From: Sulfurovum sp.
GTDB lineage: Bacteria > Campylobacterota > Campylobacteria > Campylobacterales > Sulfurovaceae
NCBI GenBank assembly: GCA_016744875.1
Contig: JADGDL010000011.1
Span: 14,623-43,514 of the forward strand
Direction of reading: 5' to 3'
DNA length: 28,892 nucleotides
The notes under the pieces were generated by a model. The model saw only the letters and a program-made list of their open reading frames with translations, was not told where the DNA came from and did no database searches. Positions 8,600 through 15,829 of the stretch are shown in pieces (within the stretch, counting starts at the first letter, position 1; each line of letters begins with the position of its first letter). A program made the position numbers and the translations under genes.

Positions 8600-9562
8600 C
8601 TAATAGTTATTTGTGCTAATTGTATCTAAATACAATTTAAGTATTTTGTCATCGACTTTAGAGATCGCCAGTTTACCTATCTCTTTTTTTGAGAAATAAT
8701 CACTCTGTTCCGGGTCAAGTTCATAATAAACATAAACTTTAGATAGAAGTTTGAAGTGTGTATAGGCATGGCTTACTTCACCAATGTATTCAGAAGCACA
8801 AAGTGGTACTTCCATCGCTTCAAAGCCCCATAACCCATGTAAAAACTTACCTTTACGCTGTGTCAATGAAAGTTTGTCATTATATACAGATATCATTATG
8901 TTTTCTTCTCGTGTCGGGACAACTCTTTTTTTCTTAGTGGGGTAAAGAGTGGGTTCCTCTTTTCCTTTACAGATATCATTTAATGGGCAAAGGTCACAGA
9001 GAGGATTTTTTGGAGTACAGATGGTAGCACCTATGTCCATCATTGCCTGGTTATAATCAAAAGGATTTTTTTTGTCTACTAATGTGTATGCTTTTTCCCA
9101 AAGTTCTTTGTCTGTGGGGGTTTTCAATGTATAAAGACGACAAAGAATACGCTTTACATTGGCTTCCATGACAGGCACTGGCTTTTTGTAGGCAAATGTA
9201 GCTACTGCATGGGCAGTATTTATCCCTATACCGGGCAGTTTTATCAGTTCTTCGATCTCTTGGGGTAATGTATCTATAAGTCCAGCAGTCTTATGTAAGT
9301 TTTTAGCCCGATTGTAGTATCCAAGCCCCTCCCACATTTTTAGTACATCATCAAGAGGTGCATCCCCCAAGGCTTTAATGGATGGAAATTTATCAAGAAA
9401 AGGAAAATAATATCTTTCCAATACGGTTTTCACCTGTGTCTGCTGCAACATCACTTCAGAGAGATAGATATGATAGGGATCATTTGTGATACGCCAGGGG
9501 AGCTCTTTTCTACCATGATCCTGATACCAGTTTCGAATCTGTTTATGGGTTTGACTGTACAT
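8600..9562 (-). CDS. mutY: A/G-specific adenine DNA glycosylase MutY (catalytic Asp replaced by Glu)
   Basis: Removes adenine mispaired with 8-oxoguanine or guanine. At 320 residues it is near the family length. Visible are catalytic Glu36 in SEVMLQQTQV, the helix-hairpin-helix LPGIGINTA (109-117), the [4Fe-4S] ligands Cys182, Cys189, Cys192 and Cys198 (C-x6-C-x2-C-x5-C), and a C-terminal NUDIX-like domain that recognises 8-oxoG. The segment after the HhH reads VMEANVKRIL, where E. coli has LDGNVKRVL, so the catalytic Asp138 position is Glu133. The codon is a clear GAA. The glycosylase is otherwise intact. A TATAAT lies 7 bases before the ATG and no ribosome binding site is seen, which suggests a leaderless mRNA. 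Confidence 0.93.
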   Translation of the reverse strand: MYSQTHKQIRNWYQDHGRKELPWRITNDPYHIYLSEVMLQQTQVKTVLERYYFPFLDKFPSIKALGDAPLDDVLKMWEGLGYYNRAKNLHKTAGLIDTLPQEIEELIKLPGIGINTAHAVATFAYKKPVPVMEANVKRILCRLYTLKTPTDKELWEKAYTLVDKKNPFDYNQAMMDIGATICTPKNPLCDLCPLNDICKGKEEPTLYPTKKKRVVPTREENIMISVYNDKLSLTQRKGKFLHGLWGFEAMEVPLCASEYIGEVSHAYTHFKLLSKVYVYYELDPEQSDYFSKKEIGKLAISKVDDKILKLYLDTISTNNY

Positions 9563-9569
9563 AAAGTGA

Positions 9570-9575
9570 ATTATA
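9570..9575 (-). promoter_or_regulatory. -10 box for mutY-folE
   Basis: A perfect TATAAT on the minus strand lies 7 bases before the mutY ATG. This places transcription start at or next to the start codon. No convincing -35 box is seen. The divergent gene at 9689 has its own AT-rich upstream region with TATATT-like elements. Confidence 0.5.
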
Positions 9576-9688
9576 ACCCAATAAGAGTCATATCGTCTGA
9601 AAAGGTAATATGTTTTATATGATTCAACCTTACTTAATCTAATATTTATTATTATATTTACACTAATTCTCCAATATAAGGGACAGAC

Positions 9689-10786
9689 ATGAAATTAAAG
9701 AATATACTATTGGCCTGTATGATAACAGTAGGTTTCGCCTATGCTGACGTACAGTCAAACATCGCTAAAGTTGAATTGACATCGGAACTTCAGGGTTCTG
9801 AAGGAAATCTAGAGATCGAGCTTGATAAAGTAGCTAAAAAGATGGGGACTATTGGATACAGTACTGTCGCTGCAAATAAAAATATTCAAGTACACTATTA
9901 CAATAAATTCCAGGAAAAAAATGTTGAGATGATCTCCTTTTTTGGTATCGTTAATAAAGAGAAAATTAGACCGTTACTTCTTAAAAATCCTGATTTTGGT
10001 GCATATGCACCCTTTAACTTTTTAGCATACAAAACACTTGATATTGAAAATGATGATAACACATGGTACGGACACCTTGCTCCAGATACAATGTTGGATA
10101 TCATCGGTGAAAAAGATGAAGATACAAGACAACAATTTAGAGAGATGATAGAGCCTTGGGATGCCTTGGTGAAAAAAGAACTTAATCCAACAATGACAAA
10201 AAAGTTTGAACACACAAAACCACTTCCTGACAGGGGACTTCTGAAAATGGTAATGAAGTTTGATGAACCTGATGACATGGAAGAGTTTATCGAAGAATTT
10301 GTAGCAGACCATGATGGACGTTTTTCAACACATAATTTTATCATTGCAGGGTTTATGGATTTTAAATTTGAGTATGATGATATGGATGTAGAGTTTGACA
10401 AATATGATGCATATTGGGTATCAATGCTTTGTCACTTTGAATTCTCAAACTCTATCTTTAATAGAGGTATCCCTGAAGCAGGTATGTTTGCACCGTGTTC
10501 TGTTTATTTCTATATTCCTAAAGGAAAAAATGAACTTCATGTCGGTTATGCAACTGTGGATAATTGGATCAATGCACTAAACTTTATCGATAAAGATCGT
10601 ATAAAATATATGCAAGCCATAGATGCAGAAGTGGTTGAAATATTTAAAGAGATGGGCTTCGAGATGGAAGTAGAATCAGCTTATGAAGGTGCAGAAGTTG
10701 TACTAGATGAAAAAGATGCTGAGATCGAAGCACTTAAAGCAGAAGTTGAAAAACTCAAAGCCGCACTTAAAGTACTTACAAAATAA
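9689..10786 (+). CDS. Secreted protein with two DUF302-like domains and C-terminal coiled coil
   Basis: A 365-residue protein of unknown function. It has a signal peptide (MKLKNILLACMITVGFAYA, cleavage near residue 19), so it is probably periplasmic. Two segments resemble DUF302. The first (about 45-150) contains NPDFGAYAPFNFLAYK followed by WYGHLAPDTMLDI. The second (about 235-325) contains IPEAGMFAPCSVYFYIPKG followed by VGYATVDNWINAL. The repeated plan is an approach helix, an AP(F/C) strand, then a short charged hairpin. The last 30 residues form heptads (DAEIEALKAEVEKLKAALKV), a likely coiled coil. The ATG is preceded by AAGGGA. It is a single transcription unit ending at tandem hairpins. 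A domain duplication is inferred. Confidence 0.72.
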   Translation: MKLKNILLACMITVGFAYADVQSNIAKVELTSELQGSEGNLEIELDKVAKKMGTIGYSTVAANKNIQVHYYNKFQEKNVEMISFFGIVNKEKIRPLLLKNPDFGAYAPFNFLAYKTLDIENDDNTWYGHLAPDTMLDIIGEKDEDTRQQFREMIEPWDALVKKELNPTMTKKFEHTKPLPDRGLLKMVMKFDEPDDMEEFIEEFVADHDGRFSTHNFIIAGFMDFKFEYDDMDVEFDKYDAYWVSMLCHFEFSNSIFNRGIPEAGMFAPCSVYFYIPKGKNELHVGYATVDNWINALNFIDKDRIKYMQAIDAEVVEIFKEMGFEMEVESAYEGAEVVLDEKDAEIEALKAEVEKLKAALKVLTK

Positions 10787-10788
10787 CT

Positions 10789-10820
10789 AAAAAAAGTACA
10801 GTACTTTTCTGTACTTTTTT
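10789..10820 (+). terminator. Intrinsic terminator of the DUF302-like gene
   Basis: The stem GTACAG/CTGTAC (10796-10801 with 10809-10814) has a 7-base loop and is extended by an A-run on the left (10789-10795) pairing with a T-run on the right (10815-10820). The T-run makes it a classic intrinsic terminator on the + strand. The A/T symmetry would also let it work in reverse. It begins 3 bases after the stop codon. Confidence 0.85.
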
Positions 10821-10845
10821 GTGTCCAAATGATCTATTTGGACAC
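10821..10845. terminator. Second hairpin directly after the first terminator
   Basis: The arms 10821-10830 and 10836-10845 pair perfectly (10 bp, GTGTCCAAAT/ATTTGGACAC) around a 5-base loop. The structure touches the preceding terminator with no base between them. It may be a backup terminator that insulates tig from the upstream gene, or a 3' stability element. The following sequence is only moderately T-rich. Confidence 0.6.
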
Positions 10846-10907
10846 ATATTCCTTTACTCCACAACGCCACGATTTCCTTCATTATTAACATTTCAACATT
10901 ATTTAGA

Positions 10908-10913
10908 TAAAAT
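10908..10913 (+). promoter_or_regulatory. -10 box for tig
   Basis: TAAAAT, in the context TTTAGATAAAATC, lies 28 bases before the tig GTG. AT-rich sequence precedes it and there is no clear -35, which is usual for this group. It is the best promoter candidate between the terminators and tig. Confidence 0.4.
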
Positions 10914-10940
10914 CACGCAATTATATATTAAAGGATTGTA

Positions 10941-12233
10941 GTGAAAGTTACAGTAAATAAAGTAGATGAAGCAAATGTTATCGTATCTGGTACGATAGCA
11001 AATGATGTTGTAGAAGCGTACATTAATACTATGGCTGCTCAGGCAGGTAAAGAGATGAAGGTAGATGGATTTAGAAAAGGTAAAGTACCTCCTCATGTAG
11101 TTAAAAAACTACATGGTGATAAACTTGCACAGGATGCTGAAGGTGAAGCACTGAAAGAACTTATTGATCTAGGAATCAAAGAAGCAGGTATCAATGCAGC
11201 TGATATGCTTGGTCAACCTACATTTGTAAAATATGATAAAAAAGATGATGGCATCGAAGTTGAAGTAGAGGTTTCTGTAAAACCTGTATTTGATCTTGAA
11301 GGATACATGGATGTACTTCCGGCATTTGAAAAACCAGCTGCAGATCAAAAAGAGATCGATGAGAAACTTAACGAGATCGCTTCTGGAAATGCTCCATATG
11401 AAAAGATCAAAAGAAAACGTATGGTAAGAGATGGTGACATGACACTTATCGACTTTGAAGGTTTTGTTGATGGTACTGCTTTTGATGGTGGTCAAGCAGA
11501 AAAGTTCAGCCTTAAGATAGGTTCAAAGCAGTTTATCCCTGGATTTGAAGAGCAGATCATCGGTATGAAGTATGAAGAAGAGAAAGATGTAGTCGTTACT
11601 TTCCCAGCAGAGTATCAATCAGCAGACCTTGCAGGAAAAGAAGCAACATTTAAAGTAACACTTCATGAAATACAAGAGCAGGGAGAAGTAGAGATCAATG
11701 ATGAGTTGGCTAAAAAACTTCTTCAAGGTGAAGAAAATCCAACCGTTGAAATGCTTACAGAGAGAGTAAAATCACAAATTGAATCTGCAGCTATCTCTAA
11801 GCTATATAATGAAGATTTAAAGCCTAAAATTGTCGAAGCTTTGGTAGCTAAGTTTGACTTTGCACTACCTAACAACATCGTAGCGCAGGAAGTGGATGCA
11901 AAAGTAAATGCTAAAGCACAGGAGATGACAGAAGAAGAGCTTAACAGCTTTAAAGATGCTCCTGAAAAAGTAGACGCATTACGTGATGAAGTAAGAGAAG
12001 ATGCTAAAGCATCAGTGAAAGCAACATTTATCGTAGATGCATTGGCTAAAAAAGAAGAGGTCACTGTAGATGATCAAGAAGTAACTTCAGCTCTTTACTA
12101 TGAAGCGATGATGTCTGGTCAGGATGCACAGGAGATCATTAAGTATTATGAAGAAAATAATCTTCTTCCAGCAGTAAAAATGGGAATGATAGAAGACAAA
12201 CTCTTTGGTAAAATGTTAGGACTTGAAGGTTAA
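10941..12233 (+). CDS. tig: Trigger factor, ribosome-associated chaperone and prolyl isomerase
   Basis: Binds ribosomal protein L23 at the exit tunnel and shields nascent chains. At 430 residues it has the usual three parts: an N-terminal ribosome-binding domain with the signature GFRKGKVPP (43-51, FRK at 44-46 as in E. coli), a central FKBP-type PPIase domain (about 155-240, with DFEGFVDG, FIPGFEEQIIGM and FP), and a helical C-terminal chaperone domain. The start is GTG at 10941, preceded by AAAGGA at about 6 bases. It is followed by a hairpin and then clpP-def. tig next to clpP is common in bacteria and links folding with degradation. Confidence 0.96.
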   Translation: MKVTVNKVDEANVIVSGTIANDVVEAYINTMAAQAGKEMKVDGFRKGKVPPHVVKKLHGDKLAQDAEGEALKELIDLGIKEAGINAADMLGQPTFVKYDKKDDGIEVEVEVSVKPVFDLEGYMDVLPAFEKPAADQKEIDEKLNEIASGNAPYEKIKRKRMVRDGDMTLIDFEGFVDGTAFDGGQAEKFSLKIGSKQFIPGFEEQIIGMKYEEEKDVVVTFPAEYQSADLAGKEATFKVTLHEIQEQGEVEINDELAKKLLQGEENPTVEMLTERVKSQIESAAISKLYNEDLKPKIVEALVAKFDFALPNNIVAQEVDAKVNAKAQEMTEEELNSFKDAPEKVDALRDEVREDAKASVKATFIVDALAKKEEVTVDDQEVTSALYYEAMMSGQDAQEIIKYYEENNLLPAVKMGMIEDKLFGKMLGLEG

Positions 12234-12244
12234 CCCTTTTTGTA

Positions 12245-12275
12245 TAACAAGAAGCCGTATTTTGGCTTCTTGTTA
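12245..12275 (+). terminator. Hairpin downstream of tig
   Basis: The arms 12245-12256 and 12264-12275 pair over 12 bp (core AACAAGAAGCC/GGCTTCTTGTT) around the 7-base loop GTATTTT. It lies 12 bases after the tig stop. There is no long T-run after it (AACTATTTTAG), so it may be a partial terminator that lets some transcription continue into clpP. Confidence 0.65.
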
Positions 12276-12341
12276 ACTATTTTAGTGTATATTCAAGTTG
12301 ATGAAATCATCTATTTAACTATATACTAACAAAGGCACTAA

Positions 12342-12929
12342 ATGAGTTATATTCCATACGTTGTAGAGCAAACTGGTAGAGGTGAGAGATCTTACGATAT
12401 CTATTCACGACTTCTTAAAGACCGTATTATTATGTTAAGCGGTGAAGTGAATGATCAGGTGGCATCTACTATAGTTGCACAACTTCTTTTCCTTGAAGCA
12501 CAAGATCCTGACAAAGACATTTACTTTTATATTAACTCTCCGGGTGGGGTGATCACCTCTGGTCTCTCTATGTTTGACACGATGAACTACATTAAGCCGG
12601 ACATCGTGACCATCTGTATGGGACAGGCAGCCTCTATGGGTGCATTTCTTCTTGCTTGTGGAACACCAGGTAAGCGTTATGCACTTCCTCATGCACGTAT
12701 TATGATACACCAGCCTTCAGGTGGTGCACAAGGGCAGTCAACAGATATCCAGATACAGGCACAAGAGATCCAAAGACTCAAAGATACACTCAACGAGATC
12801 CTTGCAGAAAAAACAGGTAAAAAGTCTAAACAGATAGAAAAAGATACAGAGCGTGATAACTTTATGTCTTCTGAAGAAGCTGTTGCCTATGGTCTTATCG
12901 ATAAAGTACTAGAAAAGAGTTTTGCGTAA
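12342..12929 (+). CDS. clpP: ATP-dependent Clp protease proteolytic subunit
   Basis: Serine protease that forms the barrel used by ClpX or ClpA for regulated proteolysis. At 195 residues it is standard. The catalytic triad is Ser98 in GQAASMGAFLL, His123 in ARIMIHQPSGG and Asp172 in KDTERDNFMS. YINSPGG (63-69) forms the oxyanion region. The ATG is preceded by AAAGG. A possible -10 TATACT (12322-12327) lies close upstream, so it may have its own promoter beside read-through from tig. The def gene starts 2 bases after its stop. Confidence 0.97.
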   Translation: MSYIPYVVEQTGRGERSYDIYSRLLKDRIIMLSGEVNDQVASTIVAQLLFLEAQDPDKDIYFYINSPGGVITSGLSMFDTMNYIKPDIVTICMGQAASMGAFLLACGTPGKRYALPHARIMIHQPSGGAQGQSTDIQIQAQEIQRLKDTLNEILAEKTGKKSKQIEKDTERDNFMSSEEAVAYGLIDKVLEKSFA

Positions 12930-12931
12930 AT

Positions 12932-13474
12932 ATGCTTAGAGAGATAGTTGTATATCCAGATAAAAGACTGAAGCTCATCTCTAAAGAGGTAGAGTCTTTT
13001 GATGGAGCACTGCATGATCTTCTTGATGATATGTATGAGACCATGTGTGCACGAAACGGTGTAGGTCTTGCTGCGATCCAGGTTGGTGTGGATATGAGAG
13101 TCCTGATCATTAATGAGCCTTTAGATACAGAGTATGGTGAAGGTGTAGAGCATAGTGACCAACCTAAAGCAAATACCATAGAGATGATCAACCCCATGAT
13201 CGTTGAAAAAGAAGGTACTGAGAAGTTCCAAGAGGGATGTCTCTCTGTTCCAGGTTTCTATGAAGATATAGAACGTTTCAAATATGTTAAAGTAGAGTAC
13301 TTTGATAGAAATGGAAACAGACAAACTGTTGAAAGTGATGCATTTCTTGCTATTGCTATACAGCACGAAATGGACCACTTGGATGGGAAGTTATTTGTCG
13401 AAAAACTTTCCATATTGAAACGAAAGAAATTTGAAAAAGAGTGGAAAAGAAAGCAAAAAGAGGGGAAAATCTAA
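12932..13474 (+). CDS. def: Peptide deformylase
   Basis: Metalloenzyme that removes the formyl group from nascent proteins. At 180 residues it contains all three motifs: GVGLAAIQ (43-50), EGCLSVPG (101-108, metal ligand Cys103) and QHEMDHLDG (144-152, ligands His145 and His149, catalytic Glu146). The C-terminal tail is rich in Lys and Arg. It lies 2 bases after clpP and is surely cotranscribed, so an enzyme for nascent-chain maturation follows a chaperone and a protease. Its stop overlaps the stop of the converging gdhA by 3 bases of sequence, with no room for a separate terminator. Confidence 0.96.
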   Translation: MLREIVVYPDKRLKLISKEVESFDGALHDLLDDMYETMCARNGVGLAAIQVGVDMRVLIINEPLDTEYGEGVEHSDQPKANTIEMINPMIVEKEGTEKFQEGCLSVPGFYEDIERFKYVKVEYFDRNGNRQTVESDAFLAIAIQHEMDHLDGKLFVEKLSILKRKKFEKEWKRKQKEGKI

Positions 13475-14823
13475 ACCCCCTGTGCGATCATTGCATTCGC
13501 AACGCGTTTAAACCCTAAGATATTTGCTCCCGCAACTAAATCCATCTCAAGGTTATACTCATCACATGTTTTTTTGATGTCTTTATAAATGTTTGACATG
13601 ATGGATTTTAGTTTTTCATCTACCTCTTCTTCGCATAAATAGTTTAAACTATTGTTCTGACTCATCTCTAGTACAGATATGGCAACACCACCTGCATTGG
13701 CAGCTTTGGCAGGAGCAAATATAACGTTATTTTTTTTAAAAAGCTCAATGCCTTTTGGTGTGGTTGGCATATTCGCGCCCTCTGCTACGATCTTGACCTC
13801 ATTGTCAACGAGTTTTTGGGCACACTCTTCACCCAGTTCATTTTGTGTTGCACAAGGAAAAGCTGCAAAACAAGGTATGTCCCAGACAAAACTACTTCCC
13901 CCAACATAATTCTCTTTTTTAACATAGGTAGCGGACTTTTTTTCACTGGCATAGTATTCTAAAGAGGCCCGTCTTTCAAGTTTTATCTTTTTAAGAAGCT
14001 CCAGGTCTATACCGTTAGGATCATGAATGGCTCCCCTTGAATCTGAACAGGTCACTGGGATGGCACCCATATCATAGAGTTTTTCTATGGCATGGATGGC
14101 AACATTTCCTGAACCGCTGATAGTACATATCTTACCCTTAAGTGTTTGATCATGGTCTTCAAGGAGTGTTTGGGTAAAGTAGATAAGCCCATAGCCTGTT
14201 GCAGAAGCACGACCCTCACTCCCGCCAAGGGAGAGAGGTTTAGAGGTTATGATGTTGTTATAAGAGTTTGTCAGTGTTTTGTACTGCCCAAAAAGATATC
14301 CTACTTCACGTGCACCTACGCCGATATCCCCACCGAGTATATCCACATCCGAACCGATACTGTTGTAAAATGCTGTCATGAAGGCTTGACAAAATTTCAT
14401 GACCTCGCTGTCACTTTTCCCTTTGGGGTTAAAGTCAGAACCTCCTTTTGCTCCACCTATATGTAATCCAGTGATGGCATTTTTAAAGATCTGTTCAAAA
14501 GCGAGAAACCTTAAAATATCAGGCCTGACAGAGGGGTGGAAACGTACACCTCCTTTGTATGGCCCAAGCGCATTGTTAAACTGAATTCTGTACCCGTTAT
14601 TGACTTCTGTGACATTGTTGTCATTGAGCCATTCGATCCTAAATCGTATCTCTTTGTTGGGATATATCATTCGCTCTATGATATTGTGGTTGATATATTT
14701 TGGATTTTCCTCAATAAGAGGCTGAATGGAAAGAAGTACTTCTTCGACCGCTTGCAAAAAGTTTGTATCATCCTGGCAATTGCTTGATCTTGCAAGATTC
14801 ATGGTTTTTTCTATGTAATCCAA
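13471..14823 (-). CDS. gdhA: NADP-type glutamate dehydrogenase
   Basis: Makes glutamate from 2-oxoglutarate and ammonium. The 450 residues match the hexameric bacterial family. The substrate domain has YKGGVRFHPSV (90-99), catalytic Lys126 in GGAKGGSDF and Asp166 in GGDIGVGAREVG. The nucleotide domain has GSGNVA (237-242), and SDSRG (260-264) fits NADP preference, as in E. coli. The start is TTG at 14823, preceded by AAAGGA at about 7 bases. A second possible start is the ATG 7 codons on. A TATAAT within a palindrome 33-38 bases upstream probably drives it. The gene converges on def with overlapping stops. The upstream FtsK-like gene ends 38 bases before. Confidence 0.95.
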   Translation of the reverse strand: MDYIEKTMNLARSSNCQDDTNFLQAVEEVLLSIQPLIEENPKYINHNIIERMIYPNKEIRFRIEWLNDNNVTEVNNGYRIQFNNALGPYKGGVRFHPSVRPDILRFLAFEQIFKNAITGLHIGGAKGGSDFNPKGKSDSEVMKFCQAFMTAFYNSIGSDVDILGGDIGVGAREVGYLFGQYKTLTNSYNNIITSKPLSLGGSEGRASATGYGLIYFTQTLLEDHDQTLKGKICTISGSGNVAIHAIEKLYDMGAIPVTCSDSRGAIHDPNGIDLELLKKIKLERRASLEYYASEKKSATYVKKENYVGGSSFVWDIPCFAAFPCATQNELGEECAQKLVDNEVKIVAEGANMPTTPKGIELFKKNNVIFAPAKAANAGGVAISVLEMSQNNSLNYLCEEEVDEKLKSIMSNIYKDIKKTCDEYNLEMDLVAGANILGFKRVANAMIAQGV

Positions 14824-14840
14824 AGAGAGTCCTTTATAAG

Positions 14841-14869
14841 TAAAGTAGTATAGTAATTATACTATTTTA
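14841..14869 (-). promoter_or_regulatory. Palindrome containing the gdhA -10 box
   Basis: The arms 14841-14852 and 14858-14869 are inverted repeats over 12 bases with one mismatch (14845/14865) and a 5-base spacer. On the minus strand TATAAT occupies 14861-14856, which places the start of transcription inside or just after the palindrome and leaves a leader of roughly 26 bases with the ribosome binding site. It overlaps the stop codon of the FtsK-like gene. A repressor site or a weak hairpin are both possible. Confidence 0.45.
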
Positions 14870-15656
14870 CTTTAGTATTTTCTTCCAGTTTGATAGATTC
14901 TGGATCCATCAGTTTTTCAAGGTTTGCATTTGTCAGTGTTTTTTGCATCAAAGCATTTTTGTCTAAAGCGAGTGAGGTAAAACGATGTGTGTGTAAAAGT
15001 TCGGGAAATTCAAAAATCTCTTCTGTAATGTCAAATTCATTTTCTGTTACTTTTAATGTTTTGAAGTGTTGCAATAGTATTTGTATGTTTTTATTTTCAC
15101 TGTTTTCTATCTCATGATTACCAAATGCAACGATATAAACACCTGCTTTTTCTGCAGATTCTACAAAATTTTGGATACGTCTTGGCTCGATCTCTTCACT
15201 TGGAAAATTATGTAAATTGATTAATACAAAATGATACATTTGCTTGAGTTTGGATTTTTGGTTATGTTCACTTATGGTTGGTCTGTTGCAACAGATCAAC
15301 TCTTGATAACGTGAAATGATAGTCTCTTCAAGCTCTTTAAAGAGCTCTTCCATCATCCCTGGAGTATAAGCTGTTCTAAAAAGATGCATATACTGCAAAG
15401 GAGAGAGGTGATAAAATTTCTTTTTACCAAAATCAAAAAGTTCTACCTTTAAACTGTCATGAGGCATGCTTGAAAGTAATGTCAGGCTAAGACTTTCCAG
15501 TAAGTTATCAGCCTTTGGTTCAGAAATATCATCATAAAGTAAACAAAAACCACCACCATTGGTGCTTGTAAATAGAGGAATTTTCTCGTCCTCTTTATGT
15601 AAGTCCCCTAATTGAAACCCCCATGGAAATGCATAACTTTCATCTTTATCTGCCAT
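14862..15656 (-). CDS. FtsK/EccC-like ATPase-fold protein without Walker A, unknown function
   Basis: I do not recognise a named family. The 264 residues follow the layout of an FtsK/SpoIIIE-type (HerA-FtsK) domain. The segment LLESLSLTLLSSMP then KVELFDFGKK (about 53-78) corresponds to the helix after the P-loop and the next strand (LYLIDF in FtsK/EccC). EELFKELEETIISRYQELI (about 102-120) matches the conserved helix that follows. YHFVLINLHNF (about 140-150) sits where Walker B is, and FVESAEKAGVYIVAFGN resembles the GRAAGIHLILATQ motif. The Walker A site is replaced by TNGGGFCLLYDD and Walker B lacks its acidic pair, so ATP hydrolysis is unlikely. No signal peptide or membrane segment is seen. 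The ATG has a poor ribosome binding site, but no other in-frame start exists. gdhA lies 38 bases downstream. Confidence 0.6.
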   Translation of the reverse strand: MADKDESYAFPWGFQLGDLHKEDEKIPLFTSTNGGGFCLLYDDISEPKADNLLESLSLTLLSSMPHDSLKVELFDFGKKKFYHLSPLQYMHLFRTAYTPGMMEELFKELEETIISRYQELICCNRPTISEHNQKSKLKQMYHFVLINLHNFPSEEIEPRRIQNFVESAEKAGVYIVAFGNHEIENSENKNIQILLQHFKTLKVTENEFDITEEIFEFPELLHTHRFTSLALDKNALMQKTLTNANLEKLMDPESIKLEENTKVK

Positions 15657-15700
15657 ACCTGTATGCTCACTTTATTTTTTATAGCATTATAGCACTATTT

Positions 15701-15829
15701 ATGGAAGATGGAGAACGATATATCTTAGGTACATTAGTCTATGAACCTATGTCATTAGGAGATGAAAAATATGACAATTTGACATATTTTTCACTTTTTT
15801 GTCTTAACTATGTCAGACTTAGGACATGA
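15701..15829 (+). CDS. Possible 42-residue leader protein overlapping comM start
   Basis: This short open frame starts at ATG 15701 and ends with TGA at 15827-15829, overlapping the comM ATG in an ATGA arrangement, which often signals translational coupling. The peptide begins MEDGERYILGTLVYEP and codon use is like the neighbours. No ribosome binding site precedes the ATG and the peptide resembles nothing I know. The comM start also has only a poorly spaced AGGA, so coupling would make sense. The reading is weak and the frame could be chance. Confidence 0.25.
   Translation: MEDGERYILGTLVYEPMSLGDEKYDNLTYFSLFCLNYVRLRT

Noticed and set aside
9898..10401. A 167-codon open frame antisense to the DUF302-like gene
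   Set aside because: It is rich in Ser and hydrophobic runs typical of the reverse strand of an A/T-biased gene, has no ribosome binding site, and the opposite strand has a clear signal peptide and domains.
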